A stretch of DNA of 64,000 nt from Denitratimonas tolerans. GTDB taxonomy: Bacteria > Pseudomonadota > Gammaproteobacteria > Xanthomonadales > Xanthomonadaceae. Location of the stretch: assembly GCF_037203605.1 (NCBI RefSeq), contig NZ_JBBDHC010000004.1:124001-188000 (forward strand). Direction: 5' to 3'. The translations under genes were made by a program, and so were the position numbers. This document shows positions 51,391-62,682 of the stretch, one piece after another. Each line of letters starts with the position of its first letter. Position 1 is the stretch's first letter. The notes below the pieces were generated by a model. It did not search any database. It was not told the origin of the DNA and worked only from the letters and a program-made list of their open reading frames with translations.

Positions 51391-53073
51391 ATGGCGCACC
51401 TACGCTGGGGACAATTCATGACGGCAGGCGCGGCGATCGCCCTCGCCGGCGTCGCGCTGGCGCAGGTGCCGATGACGCCGCTGGACTTCAAGGTGCCGGG
51501 CACCCAGTTCGGCGACATGCCCGCCTCCAACCTGTGGCCCGCCAACAACTGCCGCAGCTGCCACGGCTATTTCAACGAAGCCGCCGAGCCTTACGCGACC
51601 TGGGCCGGCAGCCTGATGGCGCTGGGCGGCAAGGATCCGCTGTTCTTCGCGCAGATGACCAACGCCAATCAGGATGTCGCCAACGTCGGCACCTTCTGCC
51701 TGCGCTGCCACGTGCCGGTCGCCGTCGTCAGCGGCCACGCCGACGATGCGTCGGGCAACTCGCTCGACGCGCGCGACCGGGAAGGCGTCACCTGCCACTT
51801 CTGCCACAGCATGGTCGACCCGCAGTACCAGTCGGGCGTCAGTCCGCCGGAGGACGCGGCCATCCTCGCGGCGCTGACCGACGTGCCACAGTTCACCGCC
51901 AACGCCATGTTCGTGCTCGACCCCCAGGGCCGCCGGCGCGGCCCGCGCAGCGACCATCAGGCCGACCACGAGCTGCTGGTCTCGCCCTTCCTGCGCGACT
52001 CGCGCCTGTGCGGCACCTGCCACGACGTGGGCAACGTCGCGGTGTCCAAGCTCCCGGACGGACGCTACCGCTACAACGCAATCAACGCCGAGGCACCCGA
52101 TCACGATCCGTGGACGCAGTTCCCGCTGGAGCGCACCTTCACCGAATGGCAGCTCTCCGCCTTCGCCGACGGTGGCGTGGATCTGGGCGGCCGCTTCGGC
52201 GGCAGCCGCGGCAACGTGGTGTCGAGCTGCCAGGACTGCCACATGCCGACGACGGCATCGCAGGCCTGCAGCTACGGGCCGGTGCGGCAGGACATGGCCA
52301 CCCACGATTTCGCCGGCGCGGCCGTGCCCTCGCTCGACCTGATCGCGGCCTACACGGCCAACGATCCGGCGGTCGATCCCGCGCACATCGCCGCCGGCCG
52401 CGCCAAAGCGCTCTCGATGCTGCAGCGCGCCGCCACCATCGAGCTGAGTCTCACGGCGAGTACCGTGCTGGCGCGGGTGCTCAACCAGACCGGCCACAAG
52501 CTGCCGACCGGCCATATCGAAGGCCGCCGCGTCTGGCTCAACCTGCGGTTCTTCGACGCCAGCGGCGCGCTCGTGCTGGAGCGCGGCCACTACGACACGG
52601 CCGAGGCCCATCTCGACGAAGCCGGCACCACGGTATACGAAATGCTGGTCGCGCTGAGCGACGACGCGGCGGCCGCCACCGGCAAGCCCGCGGGCGTCAC
52701 CACCCACATGGCGCTGGCCGACACGATTTGGAAGGACACCCGCATCCCGCCGCGCGGCTTCGACAACGCCGCCTTTGCCGACGGCGGCGCGCCGGCCGTG
52801 GGCATCGGCTACGCCGATGGCCAGTACTGGCACGACACCTCGGTGACGCTCCCGACAGGCGCGGTGCGGGTCGATGCGACGCTCTATTACCAGTCACTCA
52901 CCCGCCACTACATCGAGGCGCTGCGCGACGGCAACGCCACCGACCACTGGGGCCAGACCCTGCACAACCTCTGGCAGGCCACCGGGCGCGGCGCGCCCAT
53001 TGCGATGGCCTCCGAACGCCTGACCTGGGGCGATATGATCTTCAGCGACGGGCTCGAAGGCACCGCGCCCTGA
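51391..53073 (+). CDS. Pentaheme multiheme c-type cytochrome of unknown type
   Basis: A 560-residue secreted protein with signal FMTAGAAIALAGVALA and five CXXCH sites (CRSCH, CLRCH, CHFCH, CGTCH, CQDCH), all in the N-terminal half, followed by a heme-free, beta-rich C-terminal half of about 300 residues. ATG 51391 has GGGGAG seven bases upstream and is preferred over ATG 51385. It resembles multiheme cytochrome c554/NrfB-like or NapC-independent groups, but I cannot name a family. The FNR-type promoter suggests a role in low-oxygen respiration. No quinol oxidase or nitrite reductase genes adjoin. Confidence 0.9.
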   Translation: MAHLRWGQFMTAGAAIALAGVALAQVPMTPLDFKVPGTQFGDMPASNLWPANNCRSCHGYFNEAAEPYATWAGSLMALGGKDPLFFAQMTNANQDVANVGTFCLRCHVPVAVVSGHADDASGNSLDARDREGVTCHFCHSMVDPQYQSGVSPPEDAAILAALTDVPQFTANAMFVLDPQGRRRGPRSDHQADHELLVSPFLRDSRLCGTCHDVGNVAVSKLPDGRYRYNAINAEAPDHDPWTQFPLERTFTEWQLSAFADGGVDLGGRFGGSRGNVVSSCQDCHMPTTASQACSYGPVRQDMATHDFAGAAVPSLDLIAAYTANDPAVDPAHIAAGRAKALSMLQRAATIELSLTASTVLARVLNQTGHKLPTGHIEGRRVWLNLRFFDASGALVLERGHYDTAEAHLDEAGTTVYEMLVALSDDAAAATGKPAGVTTHMALADTIWKDTRIPPRGFDNAAFADGGAPAVGIGYADGQYWHDTSVTLPTGAVRVDATLYYQSLTRHYIEALRDGNATDHWGQTLHNLWQATGRGAPIAMASERLTWGDMIFSDGLEGTAP

Positions 53074-53091
53074 ACCGCGCCGCACGCGCGC

Positions 53092-54900
53092 TCAGTCCGC
53101 CGCCAGTTCCACGCAGTTGCGCCCTGCCGCCTTGGCGCGGTAAAGCGCGGCATCGGCGGCCCGGATCCAGGCGGAAAAATCCCGGGTGCCGGGACCGAAC
53201 ACCGCAACCCCGATGCTGATCGTGACGAGAACGCGCTCGCCCCGGGACTCCAGGACCAGGGACCCCACCGCGCGGCGGATCGACGAGGCCAGTTCGATCG
53301 CGCCCGCCTTGCCCAGGTCCGGGCACAGCAGCGCGAATTCCTCGCCGCCCATGCGCGTGACCAGCGCCGTCGCCGGCACCAGCGACTGGAGCAGTTCGGC
53401 CACCGTGGCCAGCACCTGATCCCCGAACGGATGGCCGTAGCGATCATTGATGGACTTGAAATAATCCAGGTCGGTCATCATCAGCACGTGCCCGCGCTCC
53501 TCGCTGTCCGGCTCGGGCAGCAGTGCGCCAGCCAGCTCATTGAGCGCGCGCCGGTTCGGAATGCCGGTCAGCGCATCGCGGTAAGCCTGCACGCGCAGCG
53601 CTTCCGCCAGCCGCCGCTGTGCGCGCAGCAGCCGGATCACCACCGCCAGCCCCGCGATCAGGGCCAGGATCAGGATCCCGACGGCCCACATCACCTGGCG
53701 CTGGCGAGCCAGCGCGGCTTCGCTGCGCTCGGCTTCGAGCCGGGCCTGTTCCAGCGCCAGCTCCTGGGCGCGCTTTTCGGTTTCCAATTCGCGAATCTGC
53801 AGCTGCTGCTCGCGCTCGCGGAACTTGAGTTCGAGCGATTCGAGCTCCTGGCCATCGCCCAGATGCATGCCGGTGTCCTTCAAGGCCAGCGCGCGGGCCT
53901 GCACCTCGCGGGCGCGCGGCGAATCGCCCTCGACCGCGAGCAGCAGGTCCGCCTGCGTCTGCAGCAGGTCTCCCAGGAGCAGGGGCTGTTCCATCGGTGC
54001 GACCAGCGCAAGCGCCTGATCCAACTCGGTCTGGGCCTCGTCATACCGCTTCAGCCCGACCAGCGCATCGGCCCGGACGCCGCGCGAGATGGCCATGCTG
54101 ATCGGGCTGGATACGGCGATTGCCGCATCCAGCGCTTCCTGCGCCATCGCCAGCGCCTCCGCATGGCGCTCGATGATGATCAGGTCGCCGGCCATGGATC
54201 CTGCGGTACGCGCCGCCAGACCCTTCAGGCCCAGCGCCAGGAAATGCTGCCTGGCTCCCTGCCAGCGCTCGATCGCCTGCTGCGGCTGGCCGGCGCGGCT
54301 GAGCGCGCTGGCGTCGAGGTAATCCGCACGCGCCATGAAGACGGCATCGCCTGAAGCCTGCGCCAGGCGACGGTAACGGTGGCAGTGCTCCAGCGCGGTC
54401 TGCGCAAGGTCTGCGGCAATGTAGGCGCTGCAAAGCTCGCCGGCGGCGGTGATGCGCGCCAGCGGGTCGTCCTGGGCAAAAACCCGGTTGGCCGCTTCGA
54501 GCACCATCACCAGGCCGGCCCGCGCGTCGCCCGCATCGATCAGGCGCGCGCCGCGCAGGAATCCCGCGTAGCTGCGCGCGACCTCATCCTCGTGTTCGCG
54601 CGCGAGGCGCTCGAGCCGGGTGGTGATGGCATCGAGCGCGTCATCTTCCGACGCACCGATCGCGGCCGCGCCCATGTACCAGAGCAGCATTCGCTCGCCC
54701 GCCGGATTGCCCTGGAATACCCCATCGGCCAGCACCCGCCAGCCTTCCTCGAGCCCGGCGGCGCGATCGGTAGCCGCGCGCAGCCGGTATTGGGCCAGAT
54801 CGAAGCCGTTCGCCTGTGCGCACGCGCAGGCGAACACCAGCAGGATCGGCAGCATTCCTGCGACGAGATGCCTCAGGTGGCTGGAGCCGGATGTCGGCAC
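53092..54900 (-). CDS. Diguanylate cyclase (GGDEF) with N-terminal periplasmic TPR-like region
   Basis: A 602-residue membrane protein making cyclic di-GMP. N-terminal signal (LVAGMLPILLVFACACAQA), helical TPR-like repeats to about residue 375, a coiled coil, one membrane helix (MWAVGILILALIAGLAVVIR) and a GGDEF domain with MGGEEFALL. The site carries GGEEF, a functional variant; the RxxD inhibitory site was not found where expected. Start GTG 54900 or ATG 54855 are both possible. Converges with the pentaheme gene. Confidence 0.88.
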   Translation of the reverse strand: MPTSGSSHLRHLVAGMLPILLVFACACAQANGFDLAQYRLRAATDRAAGLEEGWRVLADGVFQGNPAGERMLLWYMGAAAIGASEDDALDAITTRLERLAREHEDEVARSYAGFLRGARLIDAGDARAGLVMVLEAANRVFAQDDPLARITAAGELCSAYIAADLAQTALEHCHRYRRLAQASGDAVFMARADYLDASALSRAGQPQQAIERWQGARQHFLALGLKGLAARTAGSMAGDLIIIERHAEALAMAQEALDAAIAVSSPISMAISRGVRADALVGLKRYDEAQTELDQALALVAPMEQPLLLGDLLQTQADLLLAVEGDSPRAREVQARALALKDTGMHLGDGQELESLELKFREREQQLQIRELETEKRAQELALEQARLEAERSEAALARQRQVMWAVGILILALIAGLAVVIRLLRAQRRLAEALRVQAYRDALTGIPNRRALNELAGALLPEPDSEERGHVLMMTDLDYFKSINDRYGHPFGDQVLATVAELLQSLVPATALVTRMGGEEFALLCPDLGKAGAIELASSIRRAVGSLVLESRGERVLVTISIGVAVFGPGTRDFSAWIRAADAALYRAKAAGRNCVELAAD

Positions 54901-54915
54901 GGTCGCGCCCGCGCC

Positions 54916-56208
<1,293 letters not shown>

Positions 56209-56362
56209 TGCCCTGCTCCTTCATGTTTGTGCGGCCGCTCATCGGGAGACGGGCCGCAGGAAAACAAGACGCCCATCGCATGCGCGCCGCACGCTCCGCA
56301 CCAGGCTGCATCGGGCAGGCTGGTGCGGGGTGGCGCGCGTGGAACGCACGGTCCGGACGCGA

Positions 56363-56390
56363 AAAAAGCCGGAGACTGCCCCGGCTTTTT
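56363..56390. terminator. Intrinsic terminator in the purA-recX gap
   Basis: Arms AAAAAGCCGG/CCGGCTTTTT with an eight-base loop. The U run on the minus strand follows recX and should end the recA-recX transcript; it is palindromic and could also act rightward. Confidence 0.9.
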
Positions 56391-56484
56391 CGGATTATCC
56401 CGCAATTTGCGGCGGGCTGCTCGCGCCGAGGCCCCGCGCTTGCCGCGCTACGGCGGCCTGCCCTGCACCGAGAGTCGGCCTGAT

Positions 56485-57140
56485 TCAGTCGTCCTCCGCA
56501 GCGTGCGCCAGCGCCCGGCGGACGTCATCCAGCTCAAAACCACGGCGCTGCAAAAACGCGCCCTGCCGCGCCAGCGACTGGCGCGTGGTCGCGCGTCGGG
56601 TGCCGAAGCGCTTCTGCAGCTGCGCCTGCGCGGCGCGGCCCCAATCCATCCCGCAGGCATCGAGCGCGGTGGCGATGAGCGCTTCATCCAGCCCGTGGGT
56701 GCGCAGTTCGGCACGAATCCTCAACGGCCCGTAGCCGCCCTGCGCGCGATGCCGCGCGAGCGCTGCGGCGTAGCGCTGGTCATCCTGCCAACCCTCCCGG
56801 ACAAGCAGCTCCACCGCCTCGCACGCCGCATCGGCGCTGAAGCCACGATCGGTGAGCTTGCGGACCAGCTCACGCTGCGAGTGCTCGCGCCGCGCGAGCA
56901 GCTCGATGGCCTTGCGGCGCGGATCGGGCGCGCCGGCGTCGGCGTTCCGGCCACATGTGCGAGGCGTATCTCCGTACTCCGCTGCGCCGACCGCGGCGGC
57001 GCCCGGGCGCTGCTCCACGGCGGTGTCGTCCGGTGCCCGCACATCCGGCGGCGAGGCCGCGCGCGCAGGATCGAGCAGGCGGGAAGCGCGCCCGATCAGG
57101 CCGGCGGCATCCGCCGGCAGGATCGGACGCCGATCGGCGT

Positions 57141-57144
<4 letters not shown>
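56485..57144 (-). CDS. recX: RecX, RecA regulator, with long N-terminal extension
   Basis: A 219-residue protein that limits RecA filament growth. The RecX helical repeats occupy about residues 75-219 (KAIELLARREHSQRELVRKL; YAAALARHRAQGGYGPLRIR). The first 70 residues are Pro/Ala-rich and unlike RecX from other species (usually about 150-165 aa). The ATG overlaps the recA TGA by four bases; a later start near residue 75 has no ATG or ribosome site that I could see. Confidence 0.9.
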
Positions 57145-58178
<1,034 letters not shown>

Positions 58179-58259
58179 GGGAAAATCCTCGGATGGGGTG
58201 AATTGGCAGTAGTGAAACTGATGGGGTGAAGTGGATGGAAAGCAGTCTATCGGGGCGTC

Positions 58260-58276
58260 GTCTCAAATCCTGAGAC
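58260..58276. promoter_or_regulatory. Perfect dyad at the recA promoter
   Basis: GTCTCA-AATCC-TGAGAC, a perfect 6-bp inverted repeat, covers the expected -35 region for the TAGACT -10 of recA. No full Xanthomonas-type LexA box was found in the lexA-recA gap, so this dyad is the best candidate operator. Protein unknown. Confidence 0.45.
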
Positions 58277-58404
58277 AGCCACCCACGGCAACCAGCATCC
58301 CGCGCGCCGCGCTGGCGCGACATCGGCCGCCATCGCGATCGCGCATCGGAAAACGCCCCGGTCGCGGCGCGCCGCATCACGACATCCGACCCGACGGCAC
58401 GCGC

Positions 58405-59070
58405 TCATCGCCGTGTACCGGGATTGGGCCGCAGCAGGCCGCAATAGAGGCCTTCGACGGCAAAATCGGCATCGGCAGGGACCACGATCGGCGCGTAGCC
58501 GGCATTGCAGGGCAGCAGTCGAATGCCCTGTGCCGAGGTTTCCAGCCGCTTGATGGTGATTTCCTCGTCGATGCGCGCCACGACGATCTGGCCGCTGCGC
58601 GCCAGCGCCGTGCGCTGGACCCCGACGAGATCGCCGTGAAGGATGCCCTCGTCGCGCATCGAATCGCCTTCGACGCGCAGGAGATAGTCGGGCGACGGCC
58701 GGAACAGGCCGCGATCAATGGCCAGGGTGTCGTCGCTTCCGGCGTCGGCACCCGACCCGATCGGCCCGCCCGCCGCCACGCGTCCAAGGATCGGCAGCCG
58801 CAGCACATCGTCCGGAGCCTGCGCCTTCGCGAACGGCAGCTCCGGCTGCCTGCCGGCCACCGGCACCCGCAGCCGGATCCCACGCGCGCGACCGGGCAAT
58901 CGCTCGATCGCACCGGCCGCCTCCAGCGCCTCGAGGTGGTATTGCGCAGCGCGCAGGCTGCGGAAGCCAAGCGCACTGGCGATCTCCGCCTGTGAAGGCG
59001 GCAGGCCGTCGGCCTCGATGCGTTCGGCGATGAGGGAGAGGACGGCGTGCTGAGTGTCGGTCAGAAGCAT
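58405..59070 (-). CDS. lexA: SOS repressor LexA
   Basis: A 221-residue self-cleaving repressor. Winged helix with PSQAEIASALGFRSLRAAQY; cleavage site AAGG in RVAAGGPIG; catalytic serine in EGDSMRDEG and lysine in TIKRLE. The linker region is a little longer than in E. coli LexA. Start ATG 59070 lies directly at the edge of the operator, and a -10 at 59082-59077 puts the transcript start at about the ATG, so the mRNA is likely leaderless. Confidence 0.97.
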   Translation of the reverse strand: MLLTDTQHAVLSLIAERIEADGLPPSQAEIASALGFRSLRAAQYHLEALEAAGAIERLPGRARGIRLRVPVAGRQPELPFAKAQAPDDVLRLPILGRVAAGGPIGSGADAGSDDTLAIDRGLFRPSPDYLLRVEGDSMRDEGILHGDLVGVQRTALARSGQIVVARIDEEITIKRLETSAQGIRLLPCNAGYAPIVVPADADFAVEGLYCGLLRPNPGTRR

Positions 59071-59105
59071 TTGTAAGTAATACTACTACATGCTTTCGGC
59101 GTCAA
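59071..59105 (-). promoter_or_regulatory. LexA operator and promoter of lexA
   Basis: TTGTAAGTA-A-TACTACTAC (59071-59089) matches the Xanthomonas LexA consensus TTAGTAGTA-N-TACTACTAA at 14 of 18 arm positions. On the minus strand TTGACG (59105-59100), 17 bp, TATTAC (59082-59077) forms the promoter, so LexA would cover the -10. Confidence 0.85.
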
Positions 59106-59181
59106 CAGCACTTGACCCGCAGGAGGTGTTTTTCCCGGCTATGCTTCCGTGCTTCGTCGATCCGACAAGGGATTCATTGGC

Positions 59182-59337
59182 ATGCTGCTGCGCGTGTTCT
59201 GCTGCCTGTGTGCGCTGTTCCTGCATGTCCCGGCCAGCCATGCGGCAGTCGGGAAACCGCGCGCTACCGCACCGCCAGCGGCGCAATTGCGCCGCGGCGC
59301 AGCGGCTTCACCGGATCGGCCTCCAGCTTGCGCGTGA
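59182..59337 (+). CDS. Short secreted stub or gene remnant, uncertain
   Basis: Starting at ATG 59182, MLLRVFCCLCALFLHVPASH then AAV reads as a good Sec signal peptide; about 26 low-complexity residues follow, and the tail overlaps the convergent 3' end of the tricorn gene. A signal peptide with almost no mature part suggests a gene truncated when the protease gene arrived, or chance. Confidence 0.3.
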   Translation: MLLRVFCCLCALFLHVPASHAAVGKPRATAPPAAQLRRGAAASPDRPPACA

Positions 59338-62300
59338 GCCACTGGATCGCGGCGTCGAGCTGGCGGTCGCTGCCGTTGAAGCTTTCATGCGGCAGGTTGT
59401 CCACCTCGATGTCGGGAGCCACGCCCGTGCCCTCGACGATCCACTGCCCGTCCAGATCGTATTGCGGAATTTCCGCGACGCGGGCGCGGCCCTTGTCCAC
59501 CAGCGCATTGCTGTCGGTAAGCCAGACTCCCGCGCCCGCCGTGCGGGTGCCGATCAGCGGCCCGATCCCGAGCGCCCGGGTGCCGGCGGCAAAGGTTTCG
59601 CCATCCGAATAGGTCATCGCATCGGCCAGCACCGCGATGTGCCCGCGAAAGCTCTGCTGCATGTTGCCGTAGGGCAGGCCGCCGGGGCGCTGCCAGAAGG
59701 CCCAGACCCGGCGCAGCAGCTTCTCGAACACCCAGCTGTCGATGTTGCCGCCGCGATTGCGGCGCACGTCGACGATGAGTCCGTCGCGCTCGACCTGGGC
59801 GTAGAAGTCGCGCACGAAGCCGGCGATGTCGTTGGGCCCCATGGCGCGCAGGTGCAGGTAGCCGATGCGTCCGCCGCTGGCGGCATCCACCGCCTCGCGG
59901 CGCGAGATCAGCCAGTCGGAGTAGCGCAAGGCGTCTTCGCCCATGGCATCGGCCGGCACCACGACCTCCTGCCAGGTTTTTTCGCCGCGCGAAAGGGTCA
60001 GCAGCACCTGCTGCCCGGCGTTGTCGCGCACCAGCTCGGAGATGTGCGCGACGGCGGCCGCGGCTCGGCCATTGACCGCCGCCACCACGTCGCCTGCGCG
60101 GATGTCGCTGCCCGGCTTTTGCAGCGGACCGCGGCGCGAGGGCAGCTCCGGATCGGTGCGGTAGATCTGCTCGATGCGCCAACCGCCATCCGTCTTGGCA
60201 AAGCGCGCGCCGAGGCCGGCGAAGTTCGGCACCTCGCTCACCTTGCGGTACTCGCCGCCGCGCACCTGCGAGTGCAGCGCGTTCAGCTCGCCGATCATCT
60301 GGCCGAACAGGTCGTCGAGTTCGAGCCGGTCGGTGACGCGCGGCAACAGCACCGCGTAGCGCGCGCGCACCGCCTGCCAGTCCACGCCGCGCAGCCTGGC
60401 ATCGTAGAAATGGTCGCGGTGCATGCGCCAGGCGTCGTCGAACATCTGCCGCCACTCGGCCACCGGATCCACCCGCAGACGCCAGTCGTCCAGGCGCACC
60501 TTGTGGGCGGAAAGGTCGTCGGGTGCCTTGGCAGCGGCCGGCAACAGGTAGGCACTGTCCTCGTCCTTCTGCACCGCAAGCACCTTGCCGTTGCCGGAAA
60601 GCGCATAGCCCTTCACGTCCGAAGCGAAGGTTTCCAGCTTGGCCTTGTCGGCATCGAAGGCGAGGCTGCGCAGATGCTGCTTGTCGCCCTCGCGCTCCAG
60701 GAAGTAGAGGCGCTTGGCGTCGGCCGCGAGGCCGGCATAGTTGCCGGCGGCCACCGGCACTTCGAACAGGCGCTCGGCCAGGCCGTTCCACACCAGCGCC
60801 TTGACCGCATCCGGCGCATCGCCCTTGTCCTTGCCGGCACCCGCATCGGAATCGGGCGTCTTCTCCACCTGCAGCTCGTCGCGTGCCTGGAACGGGAAGC
60901 GGTTGCCCGGCTGCAGCGCCAGCGCGTAGATGCGGGTGCGGCGGTCGAAGTACGGTCCAGTGTTGCGGTCGCCCCAGGGCGAACCGTTGACCAGCTTGAA
61001 CTCGCGTTCGGAAAGGAACCACAGCCATTGGCCGTCCGGGCTGAAGGCCGGCGAACCGGATTCGTAGTTCACCCCGGTCAGCCACGCCATCGCCTTGCGA
61101 TCGAGCGAATACAGCCCGATGCGGCTGCGCCCCGCGACGCCGCTGGCGCGAACGAAGGCGAGATGGCGGCTGTCGGGTGCCCAGACCACGTCATCGTAGC
61201 CTTCGCTGCCGTCGGCAGCGCCGTTGTCGATCACCTGGTTGCCGCCCTTGTCGACATCGAGCAGCCAGAGCCGGCCGCGCTTGTCCGAGTGCGCCAGCCA
61301 CTTGCCGTCGGGCGACACCCGCACGTCCCGGCGCTGGGTGTCGCCATCGCGGGTGAGCTGTTTGGCGGTGCTGCCGCCGTCGGCGGGATAGCGCCAGATT
61401 TCCTCTTCCCCGCTGGCGTCGGAGATCGCGTAGACGAAGCGCCGGTCCGGCGAAAACGCCAACGCGGACAGCCGCGTTCCCTCATCCGCCCCCAGGAGCG
61501 CGCGCCGCGGCGCGCCGACGCCGGCCACCGCGGCCTGACCGCGCGCGATCACCGCCAGGCGCTCGCCGTCGGGCGACACCACGCTGGCCTCGGCAAAGCC
61601 GAGCGGCTTTTCCAGCCAGCGCGGCTGGCGCTGGGCGAAGTCGGACACCAGCCGCACCGGGATCGCCGCATCGCGCCCCGCGGCCAGGTCGTACAGACGC
61701 AGATCCGCACCGCTGGAATAGACGATGCGATCCCCCGAGATCGCCGCGCTGCGCACGTCGAACGGCGCATCCAGCGCCAGCGGCTGCAGTGCGCCGGTCG
61801 CCGAATCCAGCCGCGCCAGCGTGTCGCGGCCCTGCGGGTCGGCGATCACGATCAGCCCGCTGCCGTACAGCATCGGCCGGCGCAGGTTGACGTCGGCGGG
61901 GCCGATGCGCTGCGCCTCGGCCGTCCCCGAAAGATCGAAGCGCCAGAGCTGGCCAAGCAGGCCGCCGCGATAGCCCTTGAGGTTGTCGTTCATCAGACCC
62001 GCGCCGAAACGAACGAAGTACAGCGTGCGCCCGTCGGAGCTGATCGCCGCATCGTTGGCCTCGGCCAGCGGCAGCACCCGGCGCACCAGCGTGGTCGGAT
62101 CGACCGCCACCACCACGCGCTGCGAACCGCCCGTGCCGCCGGCGATCTGGGTGCCATAGAGCACCTCGCCGGCAGGCGTCCAGCCAATCACCAGTGCGGG
62201 AAGCTCCTCGAAACTCACGCGCTGCGGCGCGCCGCCGCCCAGCGGCATCACATAGGCTTCCTGCGCTCCCGCATACGAGGCGGTGAAGGCCACCTGCGCG

Positions 62301-62512
62301 CCATCGGGGGAAATCACCGCGCGCGACTCTTCGCCCGCGTGGGTGGTCAAACGCCGCGCCGCCCCGCCCGTGGCCGCCACCGACCACAGGTCGCCTTCGG
62401 CGGTGAAAACCACGGTGTCGCCGTGAATCGCGGGATAGCGGTAGTAACCGGGAGCCTGCGCCGCGGCCAGCGCCACCCACAACACCCCGACGAGCAGAAC
62501 GAACGCGCGCAT
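59264..62512 (-). CDS. Tricorn-like S41 family peptidase
   Basis: A 1082-residue secreted protease (signal LLVGVLWVALAAA, ATG 62512). The N-terminal two thirds are WD40/beta-propeller repeats (for example VVFTAEGDLWSVAATGG, FTASYAGAQEAYVMPLGG), then a PDZ-like region (AGDVVAAVNGRAAAAV) and the S41 catalytic domain with DVRRNRGGNIDSWVFEKL and MTYSDGETFAAGTRALG carrying the catalytic serine. Acts in the periplasm on peptides already partly degraded. About 170 bp separate it from the upstream murD-like gene. Confidence 0.93.
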   Translation of the reverse strand: MRAFVLLVGVLWVALAAAQAPGYYRYPAIHGDTVVFTAEGDLWSVAATGGAARRLTTHAGEESRAVISPDGAQVAFTASYAGAQEAYVMPLGGGAPQRVSFEELPALVIGWTPAGEVLYGTQIAGGTGGSQRVVVAVDPTTLVRRVLPLAEANDAAISSDGRTLYFVRFGAGLMNDNLKGYRGGLLGQLWRFDLSGTAEAQRIGPADVNLRRPMLYGSGLIVIADPQGRDTLARLDSATGALQPLALDAPFDVRSAAISGDRIVYSSGADLRLYDLAAGRDAAIPVRLVSDFAQRQPRWLEKPLGFAEASVVSPDGERLAVIARGQAAVAGVGAPRRALLGADEGTRLSALAFSPDRRFVYAISDASGEEEIWRYPADGGSTAKQLTRDGDTQRRDVRVSPDGKWLAHSDKRGRLWLLDVDKGGNQVIDNGAADGSEGYDDVVWAPDSRHLAFVRASGVAGRSRIGLYSLDRKAMAWLTGVNYESGSPAFSPDGQWLWFLSEREFKLVNGSPWGDRNTGPYFDRRTRIYALALQPGNRFPFQARDELQVEKTPDSDAGAGKDKGDAPDAVKALVWNGLAERLFEVPVAAGNYAGLAADAKRLYFLEREGDKQHLRSLAFDADKAKLETFASDVKGYALSGNGKVLAVQKDEDSAYLLPAAAKAPDDLSAHKVRLDDWRLRVDPVAEWRQMFDDAWRMHRDHFYDARLRGVDWQAVRARYAVLLPRVTDRLELDDLFGQMIGELNALHSQVRGGEYRKVSEVPNFAGLGARFAKTDGGWRIEQIYRTDPELPSRRGPLQKPGSDIRAGDVVAAVNGRAAAAVAHISELVRDNAGQQVLLTLSRGEKTWQEVVVPADAMGEDALRYSDWLISRREAVDAASGGRIGYLHLRAMGPNDIAGFVRDFYAQVERDGLIVDVRRNRGGNIDSWVFEKLLRRVWAFWQRPGGLPYGNMQQSFRGHIAVLADAMTYSDGETFAAGTRALGIGPLIGTRTAGAGVWLTDSNALVDKGRARVAEIPQYDLDGQWIVEGTGVAPDIEVDNLPHESFNGSDRQLDAAIQWLTRKLEADPVKPLRRGAIAPLAVR

Positions 62513-62682
62513 GAACCTTCCCCGGCGACCGAAAACGAAAGCGCATCCTACCCTCGATGCGCGAACGCGGCGGGTGCCGGAAGTCGGGCGTCGCGCCTGC
62601 GGCTGCGCGTCGCGCAACCGGGATTCGACCAGATTGCCTGTCGACGCGTGAATCCGGGGTTGGGCCGGACAACCCAAAGGGA

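Noticed and set aside
58179..58404. LexA box ahead of recA
   Set aside because: Only a loose half-site (AGTAGT near 58208) was seen; below what I would call a box.
62657..62677. Hairpin GGGTTG/CAACCC between the murD-like and tricorn genes
   Set aside because: Short stem and no U run on either strand, so not called as a terminator.
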